A stretch of DNA of 12,760 nucleotides from positions 1 through 12,760 of the forward strand of contig VBLV01000050.1 of the NCBI GenBank assembly GCA_005879045.1, in the 5' to 3' direction. A program made the position numbers and the translations under genes. The stretch is from Methanobacteriota archaeon. GTDB lineage: Archaea > Thermoplasmatota > Thermoplasmata > RBG-16-68-12. A model generated the notes under the pieces. The model made no database searches. It saw only the letters and a list, made by a program, of their open reading frames with translations, and was not told where the DNA came from. Below are positions 5,154 to 11,726 of the stretch, piece by piece. Position 1 is the stretch's first letter, and each line of letters starts with the position of its first letter.

Positions 5154-6020
5154 ATGGCTGCGCCTCGCTTCGCGGACGCCGTCGCGAAGTATGACGAGGC
5201 GTGGATGGCCCTGTTCGGAGTGCCGTACGACCGCACGTGCTCGTTCCGCGGCGGCTCCCGCTTCGGACCCCGCGCGATCCGCGAGGCGTCGTACAACTTC
5301 GAGACGTACATGATGGACCACCAGCGCGACCTTCGAGACGTCGCGGTGGCGGACCTGGGGGATACGCCGACCTTCGGGGCGTCGACGGAGATGGTTGACG
5401 GCGTGACGCACATGGCGGCGGATGTCGTCCGCGCGGGGAAGATTCCGATCGTCATCGGCGGTGAGCACAGCCTCGCACCGGCGGTCGTGCGGGCATTCCC
5501 GAAAGACATCGGCGTGATCGGAATCGACGCCCACCTCGACTTCCGCGACTCGTACCTGTCCGACAGGTGGTCGCACGCCTGCTCGGCGCGCCGGATCGCG
5601 GACCACGTCGGCGTCGAACACGTCGTCTACATCGGCGTGCGGTCGTACAGTCGGGAGGAACGGGAGGACCTCGAACGACTCGGTTTGACGTATGTGAGCG
5701 TCTTCGACGTCCACGAGAGAGGCATCGGTGCCGCGCTGGACCGGGCGCTGAAGGCGATCAACCGCGACAAGATCTACCTCACGATCGACATCGACGGCGT
5801 CGATCCGGCCTTCGCTCCGGCCGTCGGCAATCCGGAGCCGTTTGGGCTCGCACCCCTGCAAGTCAAGAAGCTCATCGGGATGCTCGCGCCGGACCTGGTC
5901 GGGATGGATCTGAACGAGGTGAGTCCCGCATGGGATTTCGGGCAAACGTCGTTGCTCGCCGCGCGCCTCATCCGGGAGGCGATCGTGGCGATTGGCGAGG
6001 CACGCGGGCACCTCGGATGA
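5154..6020 (+). CDS. speB: Agmatinase-family ureohydrolase (SpeB)
   Basis: A 288-aa member of the arginase/agmatinase family, binuclear Mn enzymes that release urea from a guanidino substrate. All metal-ligand motifs are present: GGEHS (His105), DAHLD (Asp125, His127, Asp129) and TIDIDGVDPA (Asp212, Asp214), plus SHACSARR (140-147) and NPEPFGL (226-232, Glu228). Two positions differ from common consensus: SHAC in place of SHG, and PAVGNPEPF in place of PGTGTPEPG. The substrate may be agmatine (giving putrescine) or N1-aminopropylagmatine (giving spermidine), the route described in several archaea; sequence alone cannot decide. The position directly after aif5a supports a role in supplying polyamine for its modification. 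The stop overlaps a short ATG frame of 15 codons that I do not call a gene. Confidence 0.9.
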   Translation: MAAPRFADAVAKYDEAWMALFGVPYDRTCSFRGGSRFGPRAIREASYNFETYMMDHQRDLRDVAVADLGDTPTFGASTEMVDGVTHMAADVVRAGKIPIVIGGEHSLAPAVVRAFPKDIGVIGIDAHLDFRDSYLSDRWSHACSARRIADHVGVEHVVYIGVRSYSREEREDLERLGLTYVSVFDVHERGIGAALDRALKAINRDKIYLTIDIDGVDPAFAPAVGNPEPFGLAPLQVKKLIGMLAPDLVGMDLNEVSPAWDFGQTSLLAARLIREAIVAIGEARGHLG

Positions 6021-6331
6021 AGCGCCGGCCGCCCTCCCCGGACCCCGAACGTGGAAGACACTAGAACCTCGAAGGAAAAGGGCGCGACGAGCTCTGGTCG
6101 CCCGCGGGACCGCGGCCTCCCCCGATTCCCTCCCCCCTGTCCTCGGGGAACCCGGGCCCCACGAATCCCGGCCGCGCAAGCCCACCCGAAGGCGACGCAG
6201 GAAGAGCGGAACCGGAGCTCGTCCCAACCCGTGGTACGGGATAACACGCTCCGGGCATGAAGTTTGCGACAGACCGACGGCGTGCGCGAACGTTTATGTG
6301 CACTCGGCACGTAGGCGCCTTTCTCGATGCC
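6021..6331. other. 311-bp C-rich gap before rtcB
   Basis: No convincing gene is seen on either strand. The middle is very C-rich on plus (runs of C at 6119-6123, 6128-6130, 6132-6137, 6151-6153, 6157-6160), giving a possible G-quadruplex on minus. A small perfect hairpin CCCGT-GGT-ACGGG lies at 6228-6240. Open frames on both strands are Pro/Arg/Gly-rich and resemble no protein family. I looked for conserved RNase P RNA, SRP RNA, tRNA and C/D-box signals and found none. The rtcB TATA-like box is at its right end. Confidence 0.5.
6292..6298 (+). promoter_or_regulatory. TATA-like box for rtcB
   Basis: GTTTATG is centred about 37 bp before the ATG at 6332, predicting a start near 6322 and a leader of about 10 nt. 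It argues against the longer in-frame starts at 6257 and 6296. Confidence 0.45.
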
Positions 6332-7792
6332 ATGGGCGACGGATGGAACGGCCCTCTGAACAAAGTCGACGCGTTCCGGTACGAAATTCCGCGGTCCTAT
6401 AAGCCCGCCATGCGCACGAACGGCTTGGTGTTCATCGACGAATCAATGGTGCCGCAGCTCCGTCAGGACCAGGCGCCGGAGCAGGTGGCCAACGTCGCGA
6501 CGATGCCCGGGATCCTCGGGGCCGCGATGGCCATGCCCGATATCCACTGGGGCTACGGATTCCCCATCGGCGGCGTCGCGGCTTTCGACTACAACGACGG
6601 TGTGATCTCGCCCGGCGGGATCGGTTACGATATCAATTGCGGCGTCCGGCTCATCCGGACGAATCTCCTCGCAGCCGATGTCCGTTCGAACCTCCGAGCG
6701 TTGACGGACGCGTGCTTCGAGAACGTCCCGAGCGGCGTGGGCGAAGGAGGCATCACGAAAGTGTCGCGGCAGGACCTCGCGAAGCTCGCGACGGAGGGCG
6801 CCGGCTGGTCGGTCGAGAAGGGATACGCCTGGTCCGACGACCCCGACCACATCGAGGCGCGCGGCTGCCTCGAGGACGCGGACTTCTCGAAAGTCGGCGA
6901 GCGAGCCATCGCGCGCGGGAAGGACCAGGTCGGCAGCCTCGGTGCCGGAAACCACTTCGTCGAGATCCAGAAGGTCGATCGGGTGGACGACGAACGCGCC
7001 GCGAAAGCTCTGGGGATCGAGGAGCCAGGCCAGGTATGCGTGATGGTCCACACAGGATCCCGCGGATTCGGCCACCAGATCGCCACGGACTACATCGAGG
7101 TGTGCGAACGGGTCGTGAAGCGGGAGAAGATTGAGTTGCCGGACCTCCAGCTCGCCTGCGCGCCGGTCGGCTCGAAGGAGGGGCTGGACTATTGGCGGGC
7201 CATGTGTTGCGGCGCAAATTTCGCTTGGAACAACCGCCAGCTCATTACGTACGGGGTACGGAACGCGTTCTCGAAGGTCCTCGGCCAATCAGCGGAAGCG
7301 CTCGGCATGGACATCGTCTACGATGTGTGCCACAACATCGGGAAAGTGGAGGATCACGTCATCGACGGCGCGCGACACAAGGTCGTCGTCCATCGGAAAG
7401 GAGCGACGCGCGCCTTCCCCGCTGGACACCCGGAGACTCCGGCCGAGTACAAGGCCGTCGGTCAGCCCGTCCTCATCCCGGGGGACATGGGCACGTACTC
7501 GTTCGTCCTCGTCGGCCTGCCGACGGCGATGGAGCGATCCTTCGGCTCGAGCTGCCACGGCGCCGGGCGCCAGATGTCGCGAAAGGCCGCGACTCGGAAG
7601 TACGATGCGAACGAGGTCGTGAAATCGCTCGACAAGCGCGGGATCTATCTCCGGGCGGCCTCGCGAGCTGGAATCGTCGAGGAAGCCCCCGGAGCCTACA
7701 AGAACGTCGAGGACGTCGTCCGGGTGGCGGAGGGAGCAGGACTGACGAAAATCGTTGCTCGGTTGGTCCCGCTCGGAGTCGTCAAAGGATGA
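6332..7792 (+). CDS. rtcB: RNA-splicing ligase RtcB
   Basis: A 486-aa RtcB, the GTP- and Mn-dependent ligase that joins 2',3'-cyclic-phosphate and 5'-OH ends, used in archaea for tRNA exon ligation and RNA repair. By comparison with the Pyrococcus enzyme, the Mn and catalytic ligands are present: Asp100 and Cys103 (GYDINCGVR), His208 (GAGNHFVEI), His240 (VHTGSRGFGHQ), His334 (DVCHNIGKVEDH) and the guanylylated His409 (SSCHGAGR). The length is normal and no intein interrupts it. ATG 6332 (MGDGWNGPLN) fits the family start and the TATA-like box. The usual partner, archease, is not adjacent. The stop overlaps the archaemetzincin start by 4 bp (ATGA), so the two are translated from one message. 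Confidence 0.95.
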   Translation: MGDGWNGPLNKVDAFRYEIPRSYKPAMRTNGLVFIDESMVPQLRQDQAPEQVANVATMPGILGAAMAMPDIHWGYGFPIGGVAAFDYNDGVISPGGIGYDINCGVRLIRTNLLAADVRSNLRALTDACFENVPSGVGEGGITKVSRQDLAKLATEGAGWSVEKGYAWSDDPDHIEARGCLEDADFSKVGERAIARGKDQVGSLGAGNHFVEIQKVDRVDDERAAKALGIEEPGQVCVMVHTGSRGFGHQIATDYIEVCERVVKREKIELPDLQLACAPVGSKEGLDYWRAMCCGANFAWNNRQLITYGVRNAFSKVLGQSAEALGMDIVYDVCHNIGKVEDHVIDGARHKVVVHRKGATRAFPAGHPETPAEYKAVGQPVLIPGDMGTYSFVLVGLPTAMERSFGSSCHGAGRQMSRKAATRKYDANEVVKSLDKRGIYLRAASRAGIVEEAPGAYKNVEDVVRVAEGAGLTKIVARLVPLGVVKG

Positions 7793-8307
7793 TCCTCACC
7801 CTCCAACCTGTCGGCCGGGTCGACCCATCCGTCCTCGAACGAATCGGATCCGAGCTTGCGCCGTTCGGGGAGGTGCGCATCGCGAGTCCGAAGCCCCTAC
7901 CGAGCCGAGCCTTCGGTCTCGGTTCGAACCGGTACCGAGCGGCAACGTTCGGTCGGGTCTGCAGATCCTCGGATGGCGATCGCGTCATCGCGATCACGGA
8001 CGTCGAGCTCAGCGACCCGGAGCTCGGACTGAGGTTGGTCTTCGGTCACGCGGACCTCCACGGGCGATGGGCGGTCGTCTCCCTGTCGCAGTTTGCGGGA
8101 GAGGGCAAGGACAAACTCGTCGAACGTGCCGTGAAGACGGCGGTCCACGAACTCGGACATACCCTGGGCCTCGGCCATCACGATGCGAATCCTCAATGCG
8201 TGATGTTCTTCTCCGAGAAACTCGCGGATACGGATCGGAAGAGCCGGGACTTCTGCAAGCCTTGCGCGGATTCGGCGAACCTTACCTTGTCGCTCCTACG
8301 AACGTGA
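7789..8307 (+). CDS. amzA: Archaemetzincin-type zinc metalloprotease
   Basis: A 172-aa protein of the archaemetzincin family (peptidase M54). The catalytic site is HELGHTLGLGH (120-130), with Glu121 as general base and His120, His124 and His130 as zinc ligands. Downstream are CVMFFSEKLADTD (137-149) and FCKPC (155-159), the structural zinc region. The N-terminal half carries RYRAATFG, IAITDVELSDPELGL and VFGHADLHGRWAVVSL, matching the family. One oddity: the residue after His130, normally the first Cys of the second zinc site, is His131, and five rather than four residues separate it from Cys137. The site may be Cys3His. Physiological substrates of archaeal family members are unknown. The 4-bp overlap with rtcB implies coupled translation; the 3' end overlaps the convergent methyltransferase gene by 26 bp. 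Confidence 0.9.
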   Translation: MILTLQPVGRVDPSVLERIGSELAPFGEVRIASPKPLPSRAFGLGSNRYRAATFGRVCRSSDGDRVIAITDVELSDPELGLRLVFGHADLHGRWAVVSLSQFAGEGKDKLVERAVKTAVHELGHTLGLGHHDANPQCVMFFSEKLADTDRKSRDFCKPCADSANLTLSLLRT

Positions 8308-9013
8308 AGCGAGCCGATATCTCGAAGCGGTCTCCGTAGCGCCGGGGCATCTCGGTCTCCAAGAAACGGAGCCCTCGCTCATACTCACCCGGAGGCAGGA
8401 GGTCGAAGGTCGAGAGGTACCGATGTCGTACGCGGTCGAGTTGCTCGGCCGTCGTAAGCCTTCGAACGTACGCGCGGTCGTCGACGATGGGGGCTCGAAA
8501 GCCCGCCGCCTCAAGCGCGTGGACGATCGCCGGAATCGGCGGGAACCGTTTTCGATCGATGGCTAGGAGGCTTGGAAAGGCCTCTTCCAAGATGCCGAGG
8601 CGACGCGTGGCCATGTCCGAGGTCGCGACGACGACTCGACGCGCCACCCGCGCGACGTCACGCAGGGCCGCGATATAGTCGCCGAGATGGTGGAGCACCA
8701 TGACGACCATGGCGAGATCGAAGGTGTTTGCCCGGAACGGCAGGCGGTGGCCATCGCCCTCCACACACTCGAACGGACCCTTGGCGCGGGCGATCCGGAG
8801 CATGGCGTCCGAGGAATCGAAGGCCACGACGCGATTCGTCGTCGAGAGGAGCTGTGCAAATCGGCCGGTCCCGGCGCCGAGGTCCAGCACGCGCTCCCCG
8901 TCCCGCAGGCGTCCGACTTCGACGAGTCCGTGGAGCCAGAACTCGCGGTCCATCGCCTCGTCGGCCCGAACGCGATCGTAGTCCGCGGCATGTCGCGAAT
9001 AGTCGACGGCCAC
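8282..9013 (-). CDS. Class I SAM-dependent methyltransferase
   Basis: A 243-aa protein with a Methyltransf_11/UbiE-like Rossmann fold. Visible are motif I VLDLGAGTGRF (42-52), the acidic end of strand 2 at Asp66 (VVAFDSSDAML), GDGHRLPF (87-94) and FDLAMVVMVLHHL (98-110, motif IV region). The C-terminal part (150-243) is substrate-specific and I cannot assign a substrate. The start is GTG at 9013 on minus; a TATA-like TGATAAG at 9042-9036 is centred about 26 bp upstream, fitting a leaderless transcript. The gene is divergent from the thiamine-binding gene across 46 bp, and its last 26 bp overlap the end of the archaemetzincin gene on the other strand. Confidence 0.88.
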   Translation of the reverse strand: MAVDYSRHAADYDRVRADEAMDREFWLHGLVEVGRLRDGERVLDLGAGTGRFAQLLSTTNRVVAFDSSDAMLRIARAKGPFECVEGDGHRLPFRANTFDLAMVVMVLHHLGDYIAALRDVARVARRVVVATSDMATRRLGILEEAFPSLLAIDRKRFPPIPAIVHALEAAGFRAPIVDDRAYVRRLTTAEQLDRVRHRYLSTFDLLPPGEYERGLRFLETEMPRRYGDRFEISARFTFVGATR

Positions 9014-9034
9014 AAACTTGCAAGAGGCGGGCGG

Positions 9035-9042
9035 CTTATCAG
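9035..9042. promoter_or_regulatory. AT-rich block in the divergent 46-bp promoter region
   Basis: CTTATCAG on plus (CTGATAAG on minus) is the clearest TATA-like element between the methyltransferase GTG (9013) and the thiamine-binding ATG (9060). Spacing to the methyltransferase start is about 26 bp, which is good. Spacing to the plus-strand start is about 22 bp, slightly short, so its use in that direction is less certain. Confidence 0.4.
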
Positions 9043-9059
9043 GCTAGCGGGGTCGGGCG

Positions 9060-9368
9060 ATGACCATCGCGGAATTCAGCATCACGCCGATCGGGAAGGG
9101 CGTGAGCGTGGGGGAGTACGTGACGCGCTCCGTGGACATCGTGGACCGCAGCGGTCTCCCGTATCGCCTCAATCCCATGGGGACGGTCATCGAGGGTTCG
9201 TTCGACGAGATCCTCGCGCTCATCGCTCGCTGCCACAAGGCCGTCCTGGAGGACTGCGAACGCGTCTCGACGATCATCAAGATCGACGACCGCAAAGGTG
9301 CGTCGAAGCAACTCGAGGCGAAGGTCGCGGGAGTGGAGCGGCGCCTCGGCCGAAAGATCAGGACCTAG
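9060..9368 (+). CDS. Thiamine-binding protein, MTH1187/YkoF family (DUF77)
   Basis: A 102-aa protein with the MTH1187-like ferredoxin-type fold. Family marks are the start MTIAEFSITPIGKG (1-14), EYV near 19-21, the central LNPMGTVIEG (37-46), AVLEDCERVSTIIKIDDRK (61-79) and a short charged C-terminal helix. Members bind thiamine or related pyrimidines and often form tetramers; a transport or scavenging role is proposed in bacteria. No thiamine biosynthesis or uptake gene is visible nearby, so the ligand here is inferred from family only. The N-terminus begins exactly at the family start, so ATG 9060 is well supported. The last 11 bp overlap the end of the convergent MFS gene. Confidence 0.88.
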   Translation: MTIAEFSITPIGKGVSVGEYVTRSVDIVDRSGLPYRLNPMGTVIEGSFDEILALIARCHKAVLEDCERVSTIIKIDDRKGASKQLEAKVAGVERRLGRKIRT

Positions 9369-10569
9369 CGGGCGCTTTCCACAGGGAGAGTCCGATGGCC
9401 GCGACGGTGGCGGCCATCGCCCCAAAGGCGAACGTCGCGGCCCCGACGGGGAAGGTCGGTGTCGGCGCGAAGGCGATCCACAGGAGTCCGGCGACGACGC
9501 CGGACGCCAGCTTCACCGCCCCGACGCACGTGTGATACGCGCCCAGGACCGTGGCCTTGATGCTCGGTGGGGCGAAGTCGGCAACGAGCGCGCGCTGCGT
9601 TCCTTCCGCCATCCCGTAGCTCAGACCGTAGAGGACGAAGGCAAGGACCAAGGTGGCGAGGAGGTCCGAGAAAACGAGGAGGGTCGCCATGGCGATGAAA
9701 GCGACATATCCGGTCAGCACGACCGGCTTCCGTCCGACTCGATCGGACAAGATCCCCGCCGGGAACGCGTGAGCGGCGTACACGATGTTGTAGACCACGT
9801 ACAGCAGGATGGCCACGGTCGTCCCATGAATCCCTGCACGCACGAGGAGAAACGCATATGAAAAATCCGCAAACGAGAAGATGCTGGCGATCCCGATGAA
9901 CGTCCAAAGCGGCTTTGGAATCCCGCGGAAGGTGACTCGAAGGGGCTGCTTCGGAGTACGCTGACGGACCGGCTCGCGGACGAGGAAGACGATGAAGACG
10001 GAGATCACCGCAGGGATCGCGGCGAGGAGCAGGATGAGACGATAGTTCGGGATGCCAGGGGAGGCGGCGATCGTTGCCAACAGGACGAGCGTGATGATCG
10101 GACCGGCGATCGCCCCCGTCGTGTCCATGCTCCGGTGGAAGCCGAACGCCTTCCCGCGGGTCTCGGCGGGCGTGGACTCGGTCAAGAGCGCGTCCCGGGG
10201 CGCGTCCCGGACGCCCTTCCCGGTCCGCTCCACGATCCGCAACCCGAGGAACTCCGGCCAGCTCTGCGCGAACGGAAAGAGGACCTTCATCAACGTCGAG
10301 AGGGCGTAGCCCGCCCCGACGAAGCGCTTCCGCTTTCCGGCGGCGTCGGAGAACCGGCCCGAAAAGATCTTCATGAACGAGACGACGCCGTCCGCAAGCC
10401 CCTCCTGGATCCCGACGATGAGGACATTCGCGCCGAGGACCTGAATCAAGAAAAACGGGAGAATCGGCAAGATCATTTCGCTGCTGATGTCGGTGAAGAG
10501 GGACACGACCCCGAGGACGACGACGTTCGCGGTAAGGCCGTATGCGATGGATCGACGGGTACCGGCCAT
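9358..10569 (-). CDS. Major facilitator superfamily transporter
   Basis: A 403-aa membrane protein with about 12 hydrophobic segments in two halves. The loop 2-3 motif A is seen as GRFSDAAGKRKR (71-82) and repeated in the second half as GILSDRVGRKPV (272-283), diagnostic of MFS. A conserved-looking RTGKGVRDAPRDAL (115-128) follows helix 4 and is shared with a group of uncharacterised prokaryotic MFS permeases; the substrate cannot be told. The start ATG at 10569 lies 4 bp after the stop of the cation-exchanger gene, so both are on one transcript and probably translationally coupled. The 3' end overlaps the convergent thiamine-binding gene by 11 bp. Confidence 0.9.
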   Translation of the reverse strand: MAGTRRSIAYGLTANVVVLGVVSLFTDISSEMILPILPFFLIQVLGANVLIVGIQEGLADGVVSFMKIFSGRFSDAAGKRKRFVGAGYALSTLMKVLFPFAQSWPEFLGLRIVERTGKGVRDAPRDALLTESTPAETRGKAFGFHRSMDTTGAIAGPIITLVLLATIAASPGIPNYRLILLLAAIPAVISVFIVFLVREPVRQRTPKQPLRVTFRGIPKPLWTFIGIASIFSFADFSYAFLLVRAGIHGTTVAILLYVVYNIVYAAHAFPAGILSDRVGRKPVVLTGYVAFIAMATLLVFSDLLATLVLAFVLYGLSYGMAEGTQRALVADFAPPSIKATVLGAYHTCVGAVKLASGVVAGLLWIAFAPTPTFPVGAATFAFGAMAATVAAIGLSLWKAPARS

Positions 10570-10573
10570 GGGC

Positions 10574-11653
10574 TCACGCCGAAGGCGGATGGAACAAGAA
10601 CGCCACGGCCACTACGGCGTATACCATCACGAGCAATGCGCCCTCGTACCAGTTGCTTCGGCCATCCGAGACGACCGCCGCAACGACGGCCGTCGCCAAA
10701 GCCAACGACGCGAGTTCGAAGATTTCAAAGTCGAGCGTCATGACTTTCGCGGTCAGCAGAGAAACGAAGACGAGGATCGGCGCCACGAATAACGCGACCT
10801 GGGTTGTCGAGGTCGTCGCGACGGCGACGCTCAATTCCATCTTGTTTCTCCAGGCCATAAGGATCGCACTGCCGTGTTCCGCGGCATTCCCGACGATCGC
10901 CACGATGATGACTCCGACAAAGAGTTCGGTCAGGCCGAGGCTCTGCCGCGCCGTCTCCAGGGAGCCGACCAGGATCTCGCTCTCGACCGCGACCAGGACC
11001 GTCGAAGCGACGAGCACGCTCAGGGCGAACCGTTTCTCCCAGCGCGGCTTCTCGGAGACTTCCGTCACCGGATTGAAGATGTCCCGGTGCGTGCGCAGGG
11101 AAAAAAGGAGGCCGAACACGTAGGCCAGGAGCAGGATCCCGGCGATGCCCAGGCTCATCTCCTCCAAGGCCACGCCGGACCGAGTCCCTGTCGAGAGGAC
11201 GTACAAGGCGGGCATTACGAGGCCGATGACCGCGACGACGAGCATCGTGATCTGAATTCCGGACGCCTCGCGGGAGAAGTGCTGCGTTTTGTATTTCACG
11301 CCCCCGGCGAGCATGCTCAACCCGAGGACGAGGAGAAGGTTCCCCACAATCGAACCGGTGAGCGACGCCTTCACGACCTCGGTCAGGCCGCGCGACAACG
11401 CAAAGACGGCGATGATCAGCTCCGTGGCGTTCCCGAATGTCGCGTTGAGGAGACCGCCCACCCCGGGGCCCGCGTGCTTGCCGAGTTCTTCGGTCGCGAG
11501 GCCGAGGAACCAGGCGAGCGGGACGATCGCGAGACCCGCGACCGCGAAGACGATGACGCCGGGACCAAGGAGCAGGTCGAGGATCCAGCTCAGTGGGACG
11601 AAGAGGCCCAACAGGAGGGCCCACGTGTACGCCCGCAGCGGTTCGAAGTCCAT
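10574..11653 (-). CDS. Calcium/proton (CaCA, CAX family) antiporter
   Basis: A 359-aa membrane protein with about 11 hydrophobic segments and the two inverted alpha repeats of the CaCA superfamily: GNATELIIAVFAL (75-87) and GNAAEHGSAILMAWRNKMELS (255-275), each with the ion-binding Glu (Glu79, Glu259). These GNATE/GNAAE signatures are those of CAX-type Ca2+/H+ exchangers, which expel calcium or other divalent cations in exchange for protons. A hydrophilic loop at about 186-208 separates the two halves, as usual; it is not markedly acidic. The length is typical for prokaryotic members. A TATA-like AGTTAAGAA is centred 27 bp before the ATG. It is the first gene of an operon with the MFS transporter. 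Confidence 0.93.
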   Translation of the reverse strand: MDFEPLRAYTWALLLGLFVPLSWILDLLLGPGVIVFAVAGLAIVPLAWFLGLATEELGKHAGPGVGGLLNATFGNATELIIAVFALSRGLTEVVKASLTGSIVGNLLLVLGLSMLAGGVKYKTQHFSREASGIQITMLVVAVIGLVMPALYVLSTGTRSGVALEEMSLGIAGILLLAYVFGLLFSLRTHRDIFNPVTEVSEKPRWEKRFALSVLVASTVLVAVESEILVGSLETARQSLGLTELFVGVIIVAIVGNAAEHGSAILMAWRNKMELSVAVATTSTTQVALFVAPILVFVSLLTAKVMTLDFEIFELASLALATAVVAAVVSDGRSNWYEGALLVMVYAVVAVAFLFHPPSA

Positions 11654-11675
11654 CGCGCCCCGAAATGTTCGATCG

Positions 11676-11684
11676 TTCTTAACT
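11676..11684 (-). promoter_or_regulatory. TATA-like box for the CaCA-MFS operon
   Basis: On minus this reads AGTTAAGAA, centred about 27 bp before the ATG at 11653, predicting a leaderless message. Confidence 0.45.
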
Positions 11685-11695
11685 CCGCGGGCAAC

Positions 11696-11702
11696 GTTTA
11701 AC
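11696..11702 (+). promoter_or_regulatory. TATA-like box for the NAD(P)HX repair gene
   Basis: GTTTAAC is centred about 28 bp before the ATG at 11727. With the box at 11676-11684 it makes a compact divergent promoter region of 73 bp. Confidence 0.45.
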
Positions 11703-11726
11703 TAGCGTCGGCCGAATGCGCGCCCG

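Noticed and set aside
5064..6227. 387-codon open frame on minus, opposite the ureohydrolase
   Set aside because: The sense strand carries all agmatinase-family motifs; the antisense product is Arg/Val/Asp-rich with no domain.
6051..6260. 69-codon GTG frame in the gap before rtcB, and other frames there
   Set aside because: The translation is Pro/Arg-rich low-complexity sequence with no ribosome-binding site or homology; typical of random GC-rich DNA.
6021..6331. RNase P RNA or SRP RNA in the gap before rtcB
   Set aside because: I looked for the conserved RNase P GAGGAAAGTC and ACAGAA elements and the SRP helix 8 signature on both strands and found none.
6443..7288. 281-codon open frame on minus, opposite rtcB
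   Set aside because: Shadow of rtcB, whose full set of active-site residues is on plus.
7192..7788. Upstream extension of the archaemetzincin frame within rtcB
   Set aside because: It overlaps the conserved end of RtcB; the family start is at ATG 7789.
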